Both the position numbers and the translations under genes were made by a program. From contig NZ_QRVG01000001.1 of the NCBI RefSeq assembly GCF_003459245.1, positions 124,001 through 188,000 on the forward strand: a stretch of 64,000 bases of DNA, read 5' to 3'. This document shows positions 36,585-46,929 of the stretch, piece by piece (the stretch's first letter is position 1; every line of letters starts with the position of its first letter). The stretch comes from Collinsella sp. AF23-2 (GTDB lineage: Bacteria; Actinomycetota; Coriobacteriia; Coriobacteriales; Coriobacteriaceae). The notes below the pieces were generated by a model. It was given only the letters and a program-made list of their open reading frames with translations. It was not told where the DNA came from and searched no databases.

Positions 36585-39500
36585 ATGCAGGCAGATTCCG
36601 CTCAACAGCAGGGCCTTTATCGCCCCGAATTCGACCACGATGCATGTGGCATCGGCGCGCTTGCCGATATCAACGGTGAGCGCCATCACCAGATTCTGGA
36701 CGATGCACTGTCCATTCTGGTCAACTTGGAGCACCGCGGCGGTACGGGACTCGAGAAGAACACCGGCGACGGTGCCGGTATCCTGTTCCAGGTTCCGCAT
36801 CACTTTTTCCGCAAAGAGGCTCAAAAGTGCGGCCAGATTCTGCCGGCAGAGGGCGACTATGGCGTGGCCATGCTGTTCTTCCCGCAGGACGACAAGGGCG
36901 TAGAGGATGCCCGTCGCGTGTTTGAGGAGGGCTGCGCCGAGGCCGGCGTGCCGCTGCTCTTTTGGCGCGAGGTGCCCGTCGACCCGCACGACTTGGGCGA
37001 GACGGCACGCGCCTGCATGCCCACCATTCTGCAAGCCTTTCTGGGCCGCCCCGACGACACGCCCGCCGGCGATGCCTTCGAGCGTCGCCTGTACGTGTGC
37101 CGTCGCACTATCGAGAAGAAGGCCGATGCCGAGTTTGCCCTGCGCGACAAGATCTTCTACGTCTGCTCCATGAGCTCGCGCACTATCGTGTACAAGGGCA
37201 TGCTCGTCGCCACGCAGATGCGCCGCTTCTTCATCGACCTCAACGACGCCGCCGTCAAGACGGCCGTGGCGCTCGTCCACTCGCGCTACTCCACCAACAC
37301 CACGCCCAGCTGGGAGCGCGCGCACCCCAACCGCTTTATCATCCATAACGGCGAGATCAACACCCTCAAGGGCAACGTCAACTGGATTCGCGCCCGCGAG
37401 CCCAACCTGTACAGCCCCGTGCTGCAGCACGATCTTGAGCGCGTGATGCCTATCATCAACCGCGAGGGATCCGATTCCGCGATTCTGGACAACGTGCTCG
37501 AGTTCCTGGTCATGAACGGTCGCCCGCTCACGCGTGCCGCGTCCATGTTGCTGCCCGAGCCGTGGGACCACAACGACAGCCTGAGTGAGGAGCGCCGCGC
37601 CTACGACGCCTACCAGTCCATGCTCATGGAGCCGTGGGACGGCCCGGCGGCCATCGCCTTTACCGACGGCCGTACCCTGGGCGCCGCCCTCGATCGCAAC
37701 GGCCTGCGCCCCGCTCGTTACTACGTGACGCGCGACGGTCGCTTTATGCTGGCAAGCGAGGTGGGCACCATCGAGGTGAGCCCCGAGAACATCGTGACGA
37801 GCGGCTGTCTGGGGCCGGGCCAGATGCTCGAGGTCGACTTTGCCCGCGGGCGCGTCATCTACAATGATGAGCTGCGCGCCCGTTACGCCAAGGAAAAGCC
37901 CTACCGTGATTGGATTGCCGAGGAGACGCTGACCGTCGACGCGCTCGATGAGCCCGCCGCGCCCGCGTCCGCCGAGGACGCCGAGGTGCCCGCCGCCGTG
38001 CGTATGGCCAAGCTCGGCTACCACTGGGATGACGTCGACGAGGTCGTGCGTCCCATGGCCCAGCAGGGCAAGGCCCCGCTCGCCTCGATGGGCATCGATG
38101 CACCGCTGGCCTGCCTGTCCAAGAAGACGCGTTCGTTCTTTGACTACTTCTATCAGCTGTTCGCTCAGGTCACGAATCCTCCGATCGATGCCCTGCGCGA
38201 GCACATGGTGACTTCGACCACGCTCTACCTGGGCAACCACGGCAACCTGCTCGAGGATTCCCGCACGGCCTGTCAGCTGGTGCGCTTGGAGCGCCCATTG
38301 CTCAACGATGAAGAGTTCGAGCATATCTGTGCCATCGACCGTGTTGGCTTTAAGACCCGTCGCTTCCGTGCCGTCTACCGCCGCGATGCCGGCGAGGGCG
38401 CGCTGCAGGCTGCGCTCAAACAGCTTGCAGAGGACGTTGAGGCTGCGGTCCGCGATGGCGTGAACATCGTGGTGTTGAGCGATCGTGCCGCTGCGGGCGA
38501 GGTGCCCGTGCCGTCGCTGCTCGCTGTGGGCTGCGTGCATAACCACCTGATCCGCGCCGGCGTGCGTACCTTTGCCGACATCGTGGTGGAGAGCGGCGAC
38601 GCCGTGTCTCCGCACGACTTTGCGGCACTGGTGGGCTACTCCGCGAGCGGCATCTATCCGTACAACGCACATGCGTGCATCCGCGATCTGGCGGCACACG
38701 GCGACCTGGACGTGACGGCCGAGCAGGGCATCGCCAACTACAACAAGGCTGCGACTGCCGGCATCGTCTCCATCATGTCCAAGATGGGCATCTCCACGGT
38801 GCAGAGCTACCATTCGGCGCAGATCTTCGAGGCCGTGGGCTTTACGCCGGAGTTCGTCAACGCGTACTTCGCCGGCACGGTGAGCCGTGTGGGCGGTATG
38901 GGCGTCGAGGACGTTGAGCGCGAGCAAAACGAGCGCTACGACGCCGCGCTCGCTATCCTTAAGAGCCCGGCTCCCGATCAGCTGCCCACGCTGGGTCTGA
39001 CCAAGTGGCGCCCGCTCGGCGGCGAGGAACACCTCATCGACCCCCAGGCCGTCTACCTGCTGCAGACCGCCTGCCGTGAGGACAGCTACGACACCTTTAA
39101 GGAGTACAGCGCCCGCCTGCACCGCACCGGCCGTGCCGTGCGTCTGCGCGACTTGCTCGACTTTGATGCCAGCGGCCGCACGCCGGTTTCGCTCGACGAG
39201 GTCGAGCCCGCGCTCAACATCGTCCGCCGCTTTAACACCGGCGCCATGTCGTACGGCTCCATCAGCAAAGAGGCACACGAGTGCATGGCCATCGCCATGA
39301 ACCGCCTGCACGGCCGTTCCAACTCCGGCGAGGGCGGCGAGGATCCGCGTCGCGAGACCCCGCTGGCTAACGGCGACTCCAAGAACTCCGCCATCAAGCA
39401 GGTGGCAAGCGCGCGCTTTGGCGTGACGAGCCGCTACCTGTGCAGCGCCTTCGAGATTCAGATCAAGATGGCCCAGGGCGCCAAGCCCGGCGAGGGCGGC

Positions 39501-41282
39501 CACCTGCCCGGCAAGAAGGTCTACCCCTGGATTGCCGAGGTCCGTCAGTCCACGCCCGGCATCGGCCTGATCTCGCCTCCGCCGCACCACGACATCTACT
39601 CTATCGAGGACCTGGCCGAGCTCATCTTCGACCTTAAGAACGCCAACCCCGGCGCACGCGTGTCGGTCAAGCTGGTCAGCGAGGCGGGCGTCGGCACCAT
39701 CGCCACCGGTGTGGCCAAGGGTGCTGCCGACAAGATCTTGATCAGCGGTCACAATGGCGGCTCGGGTGCCGCTGCGCGCGACTCTATCTGGCATGCGGGT
39801 CTGCCGCTGGAGCTTGGCCTTGCCGAGGCCCAGCAGACGCTGCTGCAAAACGGCCTGCGCTCGCGCGTGGTGCTCGAGGCCGACGGCAAGCTCATGGACG
39901 GCACCGACGTTGCCGTCGCCTGCTTGCTGGGCGCCGAGGAGTTTGGCTTTGCGACCATGCCGCTCATCTCCATGGGCTGCCTCATGCAGCGCGACTGCCA
40001 GCAGGACACCTGCCCGGCCGGCATCGCTACGCAAAACTGCCGCCTGCGTCGCGGCTTCCGCGGCAAGCCCGAGCACGTCGAGCACTTTATGCTCTTTGTT
40101 GCCGAGCAGCTGCGCGAGGTCATGGCGAGCCTGGGCTTCCGCACCGTCGATGAGATGGTCGGCCATCCCGAGTGCTTGCGCCAGATCGAGGTCCCGGGCA
40201 ACCGCAAGGCCAACCTGCTCGATTTGTCGCCCGTGCTGGCGAGCGCGACCTGCGAGTTCGGTGCCCATATTCCGGGCGCCGACGGTCGCCACTTCCTGCC
40301 GCAGATGGCCGCGGACAGCGAGCTCGACAAGACGCTCGACTCCACGTTGTTTGTGCCCTATACGGCCGACGCCCGCGCACATCTGCGTCCGATTCGCTTC
40401 CGCGCCGATATCGCCAACGTCAACCGTTGCGTGGGCACCATCCTGGGCAACGCGGTGACCAAGGCGCATCCCGAGGGCCTGCCCGCCGGCTCCATCACCA
40501 TCGATTGCGATGGTTCGGCCGGTCAGAGCTTTGGCGCCTTCCTGCCGCGCGGCATTACGCTCAACGTGTGCGGCGACGCCAACGACTACTTTGGCAAGGG
40601 CCTTTCGGGCGGCGAGGTGTCGGTGCGCCCCAACCCGCATGCGACCTATAAGTTCGACGAAAACATCATCGTGGGCAACGTTGCGTTCTTTGGCGCCACG
40701 AGCGGCCGTGGCTTCATCAACGGCCTGGCCGGCCAGCGCTTTGGCGTACGCAACTCCGGTGCCACCGTGGTGGTCGAGGGTTGCGGCAACCACGGTTGCG
40801 AGTACATGACGGGTGGCCTGGCGCTCATCCTGGGCGAGGTCGGGCAGAACTTCGCTGCCGGCATGACGGGTGGCGTGGCTTATGTCTTTGACCAGTACGG
40901 CACGCTCGATGCCCGCGTGAACCACGAGAGCGTTGAGCTCAAGGCCCCGACTGCCGGCGAGCTGGCGCAGATTCGCGAGCTCATCCAGGAGCACGTGGAC
41001 GCGACGCAGAGCCCGCGCGGCATCAAGCTGCTCTACAGCTTTGAGACGATGAGCAAGCACTTTGTGAAGGTCATTCCGACCGAGTACGAGCGTGTGCTGG
41101 CGATTGTCGCCGCGAGCGAGGCTGCCGGCAAGACACATGCGCAGGCAGAGGAACTGGCGTTTGACATCGTGACCGGTCGCGCGAGCGCCGCGGATGTCGC
41201 TCGCTTCGATATTGCGGGCGGTGCTGCGGGTGCTGCGTCCGCGGCCGCCAGCTCTGTTGCTTCGACCAAGAAGGAGGCGTAA
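36585..41282 (+). CDS. gltB: Glutamate synthase large subunit
   Basis: The 1565-residue protein transfers the amide of glutamine to 2-oxoglutarate. The N-terminal class II glutaminase starts at Cys21 in DHDACGIGAL, so about 20 residues must be removed to expose the nucleophile. The central domain, the FMN-binding synthase domain (GEGGEDPRRE near 920; AKPGEGGHLPGKKV near 965; SGHNGGSGAA near 1055), the Fe-S cysteines in CLMQRDCQQDTCPAG near 1130 and the C-terminal beta-helix domain follow in order. GGGGAGG precedes the ATG. gltD begins 5 nt downstream. The pair gives the organism ammonia assimilation together with glutamine synthetase. Confidence 0.96.
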   Translation: MQADSAQQQGLYRPEFDHDACGIGALADINGERHHQILDDALSILVNLEHRGGTGLEKNTGDGAGILFQVPHHFFRKEAQKCGQILPAEGDYGVAMLFFPQDDKGVEDARRVFEEGCAEAGVPLLFWREVPVDPHDLGETARACMPTILQAFLGRPDDTPAGDAFERRLYVCRRTIEKKADAEFALRDKIFYVCSMSSRTIVYKGMLVATQMRRFFIDLNDAAVKTAVALVHSRYSTNTTPSWERAHPNRFIIHNGEINTLKGNVNWIRAREPNLYSPVLQHDLERVMPIINREGSDSAILDNVLEFLVMNGRPLTRAASMLLPEPWDHNDSLSEERRAYDAYQSMLMEPWDGPAAIAFTDGRTLGAALDRNGLRPARYYVTRDGRFMLASEVGTIEVSPENIVTSGCLGPGQMLEVDFARGRVIYNDELRARYAKEKPYRDWIAEETLTVDALDEPAAPASAEDAEVPAAVRMAKLGYHWDDVDEVVRPMAQQGKAPLASMGIDAPLACLSKKTRSFFDYFYQLFAQVTNPPIDALREHMVTSTTLYLGNHGNLLEDSRTACQLVRLERPLLNDEEFEHICAIDRVGFKTRRFRAVYRRDAGEGALQAALKQLAEDVEAAVRDGVNIVVLSDRAAAGEVPVPSLLAVGCVHNHLIRAGVRTFADIVVESGDAVSPHDFAALVGYSASGIYPYNAHACIRDLAAHGDLDVTAEQGIANYNKAATAGIVSIMSKMGISTVQSYHSAQIFEAVGFTPEFVNAYFAGTVSRVGGMGVEDVEREQNERYDAALAILKSPAPDQLPTLGLTKWRPLGGEEHLIDPQAVYLLQTACREDSYDTFKEYSARLHRTGRAVRLRDLLDFDASGRTPVSLDEVEPALNIVRRFNTGAMSYGSISKEAHECMAIAMNRLHGRSNSGEGGEDPRRETPLANGDSKNSAIKQVASARFGVTSRYLCSAFEIQIKMAQGAKPGEGGHLPGKKVYPWIAEVRQSTPGIGLISPPPHHDIYSIEDLAELIFDLKNANPGARVSVKLVSEAGVGTIATGVAKGAADKILISGHNGGSGAAARDSIWHAGLPLELGLAEAQQTLLQNGLRSRVVLEADGKLMDGTDVAVACLLGAEEFGFATMPLISMGCLMQRDCQQDTCPAGIATQNCRLRRGFRGKPEHVEHFMLFVAEQLREVMASLGFRTVDEMVGHPECLRQIEVPGNRKANLLDLSPVLASATCEFGAHIPGADGRHFLPQMAADSELDKTLDSTLFVPYTADARAHLRPIRFRADIANVNRCVGTILGNAVTKAHPEGLPAGSITIDCDGSAGQSFGAFLPRGITLNVCGDANDYFGKGLSGGEVSVRPNPHATYKFDENIIVGNVAFFGATSGRGFINGLAGQRFGVRNSGATVVVEGCGNHGCEYMTGGLALILGEVGQNFAAGMTGGVAYVFDQYGTLDARVNHESVELKAPTAGELAQIRELIQEHVDATQSPRGIKLLYSFETMSKHFVKVIPTEYERVLAIVAASEAAGKTHAQAEELAFDIVTGRASAADVARFDIAGGAAGAASAAASSVASTKKEA

Positions 41283-41287
41283 GTGCC

Positions 41288-42769
<1,482 letters not shown>

Positions 42770-42809
42770 AGTAGTCACGGAGATATTCATCAATCGAATC
42801 GGCAAGGGC

Positions 42810-42900
42810 TGTCCCTAACTGCCGGCACAAAAGGAACGTCCCTAAGTGCCGACAGTTAGGGACGTTCCTTTTGTGCCGGCATTCGGGGACACTCCTTGCG
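42810..42900. repeat. GGGGAC-family element with nested 25-bp perfect palindrome
   Basis: The left arm 42821-42845 (GCCGGCACAAAAGGAACGTC onward) is exactly complementary to 42856-42880. A second, competing pairing joins GTCCCTAACTGCCGGCAC at 42810-42827 with 42846-42863, with one mismatch. GGGGACACTCCTTGCGG follows. The remaining gap up to 43193 shows no gene, only weak TTTGTCGAC direct repeats near 42917-42952. Confidence 0.75.
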
Positions 42901-43193
42901 GATTTGCGAGCAGTTTGCGCGTTTGTCGACGTGCGGGTGTTCATTTGTCGACTTCTTGGGCTGTGGTCACCTGTTGTTTCTGTGGTGGCTGCGGGCATCT
43001 GGCTCAAAAGGGTTGGTTGGCTGTCTATGTCTACCTGCGGTTTTGTTGCGGTGCACATTTTCGGTCAAGCTTTTCGTCAAGTGTTTGGTCAGCATCTGGT
43101 TTGCAGTCGGAGGCCTATTTTGCCCGCGCTGGTCGTGGCTGCCCACCCTCCTCGTAAGCTCAAATTGAGGTCCATCAGTTTGAGGAGGATGCC

Positions 43194-43901
43194 ATGACTG
43201 ACCACGCTTTTGACCGAGCAGAGCTGGCTGAAGCCGTCGGCAACGATATTGCCGACATGGCTCACTTTTGGATGCTGCGGAAGTTTCAATTTCTGGAGCC
43301 GGCACGCGAACAGTTCGAGATTATCGTCGACCCGTGGCTCAGCTATTGCGAGGAACCTTCTCAAAACGAAATCATGGCCTACAACATGGCGTTTACCGAT
43401 TGGCTGCTCTTCGAGCGCCCCTATCGCCATGGCAAAACGCTGCTCGAGCTATATGTTGACGAGCCGCCGGCATCGCTTTCGCCTGCCTCGCTCAAGCGGC
43501 TCGAGCGGGTACGCGACACGCAGTATTTCTCGCGCTTTGGCATTTTGGACAAGAATCCTGCGTCCGGCATGGTCGTGCTGAAGGACACGCGCACCGATCA
43601 TCGCTTTGATGTCTACGACCCGCATATCGTGCAGAAGGAGCATTGGAACGACGGCGCGATTGCGGTGCGCCTCGCCTGCGTCGACGATGTCTGGCTTACG
43701 GCGGGACAGCTCTACCTGTATGACATCGCGCGCCTGAACGACACGGCGGTCGACGGACCGGGTGCGGTGCATCCCGAGGATCTGCAGGACGGCTTTGACA
43801 CCTCGTGCATCAGCTTCTTCTTGCGTCTGGTCCGCGACATCATGGGCGCCCAGGGACGGTACGTAAAGTCCCTCAACATCTACGAGCAGGAGTGGGAGTA
43901 G
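43194..43901 (+). CDS. Conserved hypothetical protein, helical N-terminus
   Basis: The 235-residue soluble protein has no signal peptide or membrane segment. The N-terminal part is helical and aromatic (MAHFWMLRKFQFLEPAREQF, MAYNMAFTDWLLFERPYR). The middle has beta-type segments (GMVVLKDTRTDHRFDVYDPH, WLTAGQLYLYDIARL). It ends EQEWE. No catalytic motif was recognised. It resembles conserved coriobacterial proteins of unknown role, but I cannot name a family. TGAGGAGGATGCC gives a strong ribosome site for ATG 43194. It is monocistronic. Confidence 0.65.
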   Translation: MTDHAFDRAELAEAVGNDIADMAHFWMLRKFQFLEPAREQFEIIVDPWLSYCEEPSQNEIMAYNMAFTDWLLFERPYRHGKTLLELYVDEPPASLSPASLKRLERVRDTQYFSRFGILDKNPASGMVVLKDTRTDHRFDVYDPHIVQKEHWNDGAIAVRLACVDDVWLTAGQLYLYDIARLNDTAVDGPGAVHPEDLQDGFDTSCISFFLRLVRDIMGAQGRYVKSLNIYEQEWE

Positions 43902-43914
43902 GAGCTGCTGATAA

Positions 43915-43972
43915 GTCTCGATGTGTAACGTTTAACGGCCTGGGGGGCGGCCTAACTGTTACAGATTGAGGT
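43915..43972. repeat. TGTAAC palindrome, single copy
   Basis: A 58-bp copy with left arm GTCTCGATGTGTAAC and right arm GTTACAGATTGAGGT. The centre carries GGCC/GGCC around a G run instead of AAAA, the most diverged copy in the window. Confidence 0.8.
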
Positions 43973-44124
43973 GTTTCGTCAGCACGGCCGAAGTATCGCC
44001 ACGCTGTCTCCGTTTGCCCTCACATCTCTCTCGTCCCTCCGTTAACCGATATGCTCGACTTTAGGTCGCTGCATTGGGTGATAATGGACAAATGTTCAAG
44101 TTAATCGTGAGGGAGGAGCTCGAT

Positions 44125-45495
44125 ATGGCATCTGCCGATCGTCCCACATTGTTTATCAATGCGACCATTCTGGATGGTTCGGAGCATATGGAGCCGCAAC
44201 CCGATATGGCCGTGACTGTTGAGCGCGGCGTCATCACCTGGATGGGGCCGAGTGCTGTGGCGCAGGCGCCCGCGGGTGCCGAGGTTATCGACCTGGGCGG
44301 TGCGTATCTCATGCCCGGTCTCATCAATATGCACGCGCACCTGTGCGGCTCGGGCAAGCCTGTCTCGGCCGGCGATGCGGGAGCGCTGATGAAGAAGCTC
44401 GATAATCCCGTGGGGCGTGCCATCGTCCGCCGCATCCTCAAGGGCAGTGCCCAGCAGCAGCTGGCAAGCGGCGTGACCACGGTGCGCGGCGCGGGCGACC
44501 CGCTGTTTGCCGACATTGCCGTGCGCGACGCTATCGACGCCGGTAAGTATCAGGGTCCGCGTCTGGTAGCGCCGGGAACGGGCGTCACGGTGCCGGGCGG
44601 CCATGGTGCGGGCTTGTTCGCCCAGGTGGCCAACAGCCCCGTCGAGGCAGCCGAGCAGGTGCGAGACCTGTATGCGCGCGGTGCCGATGTCATCAAGCTG
44701 TTCGTGACGGGCGGCGTTTTCGATGCGACCGAGGTGGGCGAGCCGGGCGTGCTGCGTATGCCGGTGGAGGTTGCCGCGGCGGCGTGCAAGGCGGCGCACG
44801 AGGTGGGCCTGCCGGTTATGGCCCATGTCGAGAGTACCGAGGGCGTGAAGGCCGCGCTTGAGGCCGGCGTCGATACGATCGAGCACGGTGCCCCGATGAC
44901 GCCCGAGATCCTGGAGCTGTACCGTGGCGCCGCGGGCACGCAGCTCGAGGGACGTGCGCCCAGCGTTACCTGCACGATCAGCCCGGCGCTAGCGTTTGTA
45001 TTGCTCGACCCGGAAAAGACCCATTCGACCGATACGCAAAAGAACAACGGCGACATCGTGTGCTCGGGCATTATCGAGAGCGCTCGCGCCGCCCTGGATG
45101 CAGGCGTTAAGGTGGGCTTGGGCACGGACTCAAGCTGCCCGTTCGTGACGCAGTACGACATGTGGCGCGAGGTGGCCTATTTTGCCAAGTACGTGGGCGT
45201 GAGCAACGCCTTTGCGCTGCATACGGCCACGCAGGTCAATGCCGAGCTCCTGGGGCTGGGCGGCGAGACCGGTACGATCGAGTGCGGCAAGGCCGCCGAT
45301 ATCCTGGTGACGCGCAAGAATCCGCTCGATGATCTGTGTGCCCTGCGTGAGCCGGTACACGTAATGTGCCGCGGCAATCTGGTGCGCAAGCTGAAGGTGA
45401 AGCGCATCCCCGAGGTGGATGCCGAGCTCGACGCGATTATGGCCATGCCTGCCGCAGCGCTGGCTGAGGAGCTTGCCCGCGACGGCGTGGCGTAG
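44125..45495 (+). CDS. Amidohydrolase (imidazolonepropionase/prolidase-like)
   Basis: The 456-residue protein is a metal-dependent hydrolase. It shows HAHLCGSG near residue 71, a likely carboxylated Lys in VIKLFVTGGVFD near 190, the metal His in MAHVESTEG near 232, EHGAP near 253, and the catalytic Asp in GLGTDSSCP near 334. The N-terminal beta-sandwich (LFINATILDGSEHM) and C-terminal GTIECGKAADILV are typical of amidohydrolases acting on peptides or cyclic amides. Substrate is unknown. ATG 44125 has GAGGGAGGAGC upstream; longer starts do not. A terminator follows. Confidence 0.85.
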   Translation: MASADRPTLFINATILDGSEHMEPQPDMAVTVERGVITWMGPSAVAQAPAGAEVIDLGGAYLMPGLINMHAHLCGSGKPVSAGDAGALMKKLDNPVGRAIVRRILKGSAQQQLASGVTTVRGAGDPLFADIAVRDAIDAGKYQGPRLVAPGTGVTVPGGHGAGLFAQVANSPVEAAEQVRDLYARGADVIKLFVTGGVFDATEVGEPGVLRMPVEVAAAACKAAHEVGLPVMAHVESTEGVKAALEAGVDTIEHGAPMTPEILELYRGAAGTQLEGRAPSVTCTISPALAFVLLDPEKTHSTDTQKNNGDIVCSGIIESARAALDAGVKVGLGTDSSCPFVTQYDMWREVAYFAKYVGVSNAFALHTATQVNAELLGLGGETGTIECGKAADILVTRKNPLDDLCALREPVHVMCRGNLVRKLKVKRIPEVDAELDAIMAMPAAALAEELARDGVA

Positions 45496-45528
45496 ATGTG
45501 ACAAAGGGACAACTCCATTACCGCATGC

Positions 45529-45567
45529 AAAAAGCCGAGGTCTCAACACGAGGCCTCGGCTTTTTTA
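45529..45567 (+). terminator. Terminator of the amidohydrolase gene
   Basis: AAAAGCCGAGGTCTC-type left arm pairs with GAGGCCTCGGCTTTTTT around AACAC. Confidence 0.9.
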
Positions 45568-45588
45568 TCGAACAAATACTTAAGATTT

Positions 45589-45617
45589 GGGACAAACAAA
45601 CCTGATTAATTTGTCCC
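45589..45617. repeat. Small GGGAC-family hairpin
   Basis: GGGACAAA at 45589-45596 and TTTGTCCC at 45610-45617 pair around a 13-nt loop, between convergent genes. Confidence 0.5.
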
Positions 45618-45628
45618 GCGTGCGGGCG

Positions 45629-46102
45629 CTAGGAGCGGGTTTCCATCTTGGCGTGGCACTTGGGGCAGGTGACGCGGATCTTGCCTTTGCCCTTGGGAAC
45701 AGAGAGCATCTGGCCGCAGTTGGGGCACTTGAGGTATGCCGTGGTTTTGCGGCCCTTCCACATCTTCTTGGCCGTGCGCTTGGCGCGCTCAAAGTCTTCC
45801 TTGCTCGTTCCGGCTGTGCGCGAAGCGTTGGCCGCCGCAGCGCCGCCGCCCAAGCTGGCGACGAATTTGCCCAAGCCAGGGACGTTCGCGGTCGCGGCGA
45901 CAAAGGCCGCGTTCTCCTTGCGACGCGCGTCGATGTTCTTGGACAGGCCGCGCAGCACGCCGATCACGATGACGGCGATGGCGATCCAGCTGAGCCACTG
46001 GATGCGAGCGAGCGATCCGATCATTGCGATGACGATGCCGGTAAAGCCCATCACGATGGTGAGCTCGTCGGCGCCGTTGCGGCCCTTCATAAAGTCATTC
46101 AT
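45629..46102 (-). CDS. Membrane protein with C-terminal zinc ribbon
   Basis: The 157-residue protein has two membrane helices near residues 15-35 and 38-54, an Ala/Gly-rich linker, a basic helical stretch (KEDFERAKRTAKKMWKGRK) and a zinc ribbon made of CPNCGQ near residue 129 and CPKCHAK near 149. Zinc ribbons on small membrane proteins often bind nucleic acid or protein partners; no specific role can be named. ATG 46102 has AAAGG upstream. It lies between the amidohydrolase and the copper operon but is separated from csoR by a GGGGAC-type palindrome. Confidence 0.7.
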   Translation of the reverse strand: MNDFMKGRNGADELTIVMGFTGIVIAMIGSLARIQWLSWIAIAVIVIGVLRGLSKNIDARRKENAAFVAATANVPGLGKFVASLGGGAAAANASRTAGTSKEDFERAKRTAKKMWKGRKTTAYLKCPNCGQMLSVPKGKGKIRVTCPKCHAKMETRS

Positions 46103-46156
46103 GCGAATTGCCTTTCGTTCGATATACCGCACGCCTTTATACCCGATTTAGAGCAA

Positions 46157-46204
46157 GGGGGACAGGTTAATCTACACCAAGGTGGTGCAAACATACCTAT
46201 CCCC
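46157..46204. repeat. GGGGAC-family palindrome with nested CACCAAGGTG core
   Basis: GGGGACAGGTT and ACCTATCCCC arms enclose CACCAAGGTG. A half copy occurs at 12578-12598 upstream of secA. A further imperfect segment follows to about 46245. Confidence 0.65.
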
Positions 46205-46249
46205 GATACACCAAGATGGCGCAAAGAAGTCTGCCCTCAATGTCCCCAA

Positions 46250-46522
46250 TTATTTGGAGAGCTTGTCGACGACGCGTTCGATCTCGGCGAGCTTGGCGGC
46301 TTTGAGGTCTTCGTCGCCCGATTCGATTGCCGAAGTCACACAGCCCTCGATATGCGCCTTGAGCACGTCGGCGTTGATGCGCGCAATGAGCGCCTGTGTG
46401 GCCATGAGCTGCGTGGAAATATCGACGCAGTAACGGTCCTCATCGACCATCCGCAAGATTCCGTCGATCTGGCCGCGTGCCGTCTTGAGCATGCGGGTCA
46501 CCGATTTGTGGTCTGCCATCAT
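46250..46522 (-). CDS. csoR: CsoR-type copper-sensing repressor
   Basis: The 90-residue all-helical protein has the Cu(I) ligands Cys32, His57 and Cys61 (DRYCVDIS and LKAHIEGCV), the C-H-C set that separates CsoR from the related RcnR and FrmR proteins. Cu(I) binding releases it from GC-rich palindromic operators; a fitting site, ATACCCCCAGGGGGTGT, lies upstream of copA. It is the last gene of the copA-copZ-csoR unit. GAGGACCCGCC precedes ATG 46522; ATG 46519 is equally possible. Confidence 0.9.
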   Translation of the reverse strand: MMADHKSVTRMLKTARGQIDGILRMVDEDRYCVDISTQLMATQALIARINADVLKAHIEGCVTSAIESGDEDLKAAKLAEIERVVDKLSK

Positions 46523-46560
46523 GGCGGGTCCTCGTTTCTGGTCGGGGTGCGCGTGAGTCG

Positions 46561-46782
46561 TTACGCGGCGGTTACGGACAGGGCGTGGAACTTCTCGCCG
46601 GCGCCCTCGACGGCGGCAGCGAGCTGCTCGGCGGTCACGGTGTCGGCGCACTCAACCTGGACGGTCTGGGTCTCGTGGTCGGCGTCGGCGTCGGTCACGC
46701 CGGCAACGTTGAGCAACGCCGTCTCGACGGTGGCGTCGCAGTGGCCGCACATGAGGCCGGAAGTCTTGATTGTGTAACGCAT
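46561..46782 (-). CDS. copZ: Copper chaperone, CopZ-type HMA protein
   Basis: The 73-residue protein is one heavy-metal-associated domain with the MCGHC copper site (SGLMCGHCDATVE near residue 9) and a ferredoxin-like fold. It carries Cu(I) in the cytosol to the CopA ATPase encoded upstream. AGAGAGGAATACCC precedes ATG 46782. A longer in-frame start at 46893 adds residues with no homology and is rejected. The 147-nt gap to copA holds no terminator with a T tract. Confidence 0.9.
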   Translation of the reverse strand: MRYTIKTSGLMCGHCDATVETALLNVAGVTDADADHETQTVQVECADTVTAEQLAAAVEGAGEKFHALSVTAA

Positions 46783-46929
46783 GGGTATTCCTCTCTGTTG
46801 TGTCGGCTTTCCCAGGCACCCGACCTTGACCTTCAAGCCGTCGCTCGCGTACCAAAGTACGCGTTGCTCCTCTTTCAGGTCAATCTCGGGCACCTGGAAA
46901 ACCCGTTCTAAATGGACGTCATAGTGATC

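Noticed and set aside
46783..46893. Longer start for copZ adding 37 residues
   Set aside because: The added part has no similarity to HMA proteins, while ATG 46782 has a good ribosome site and the usual MRYTIKT beginning.
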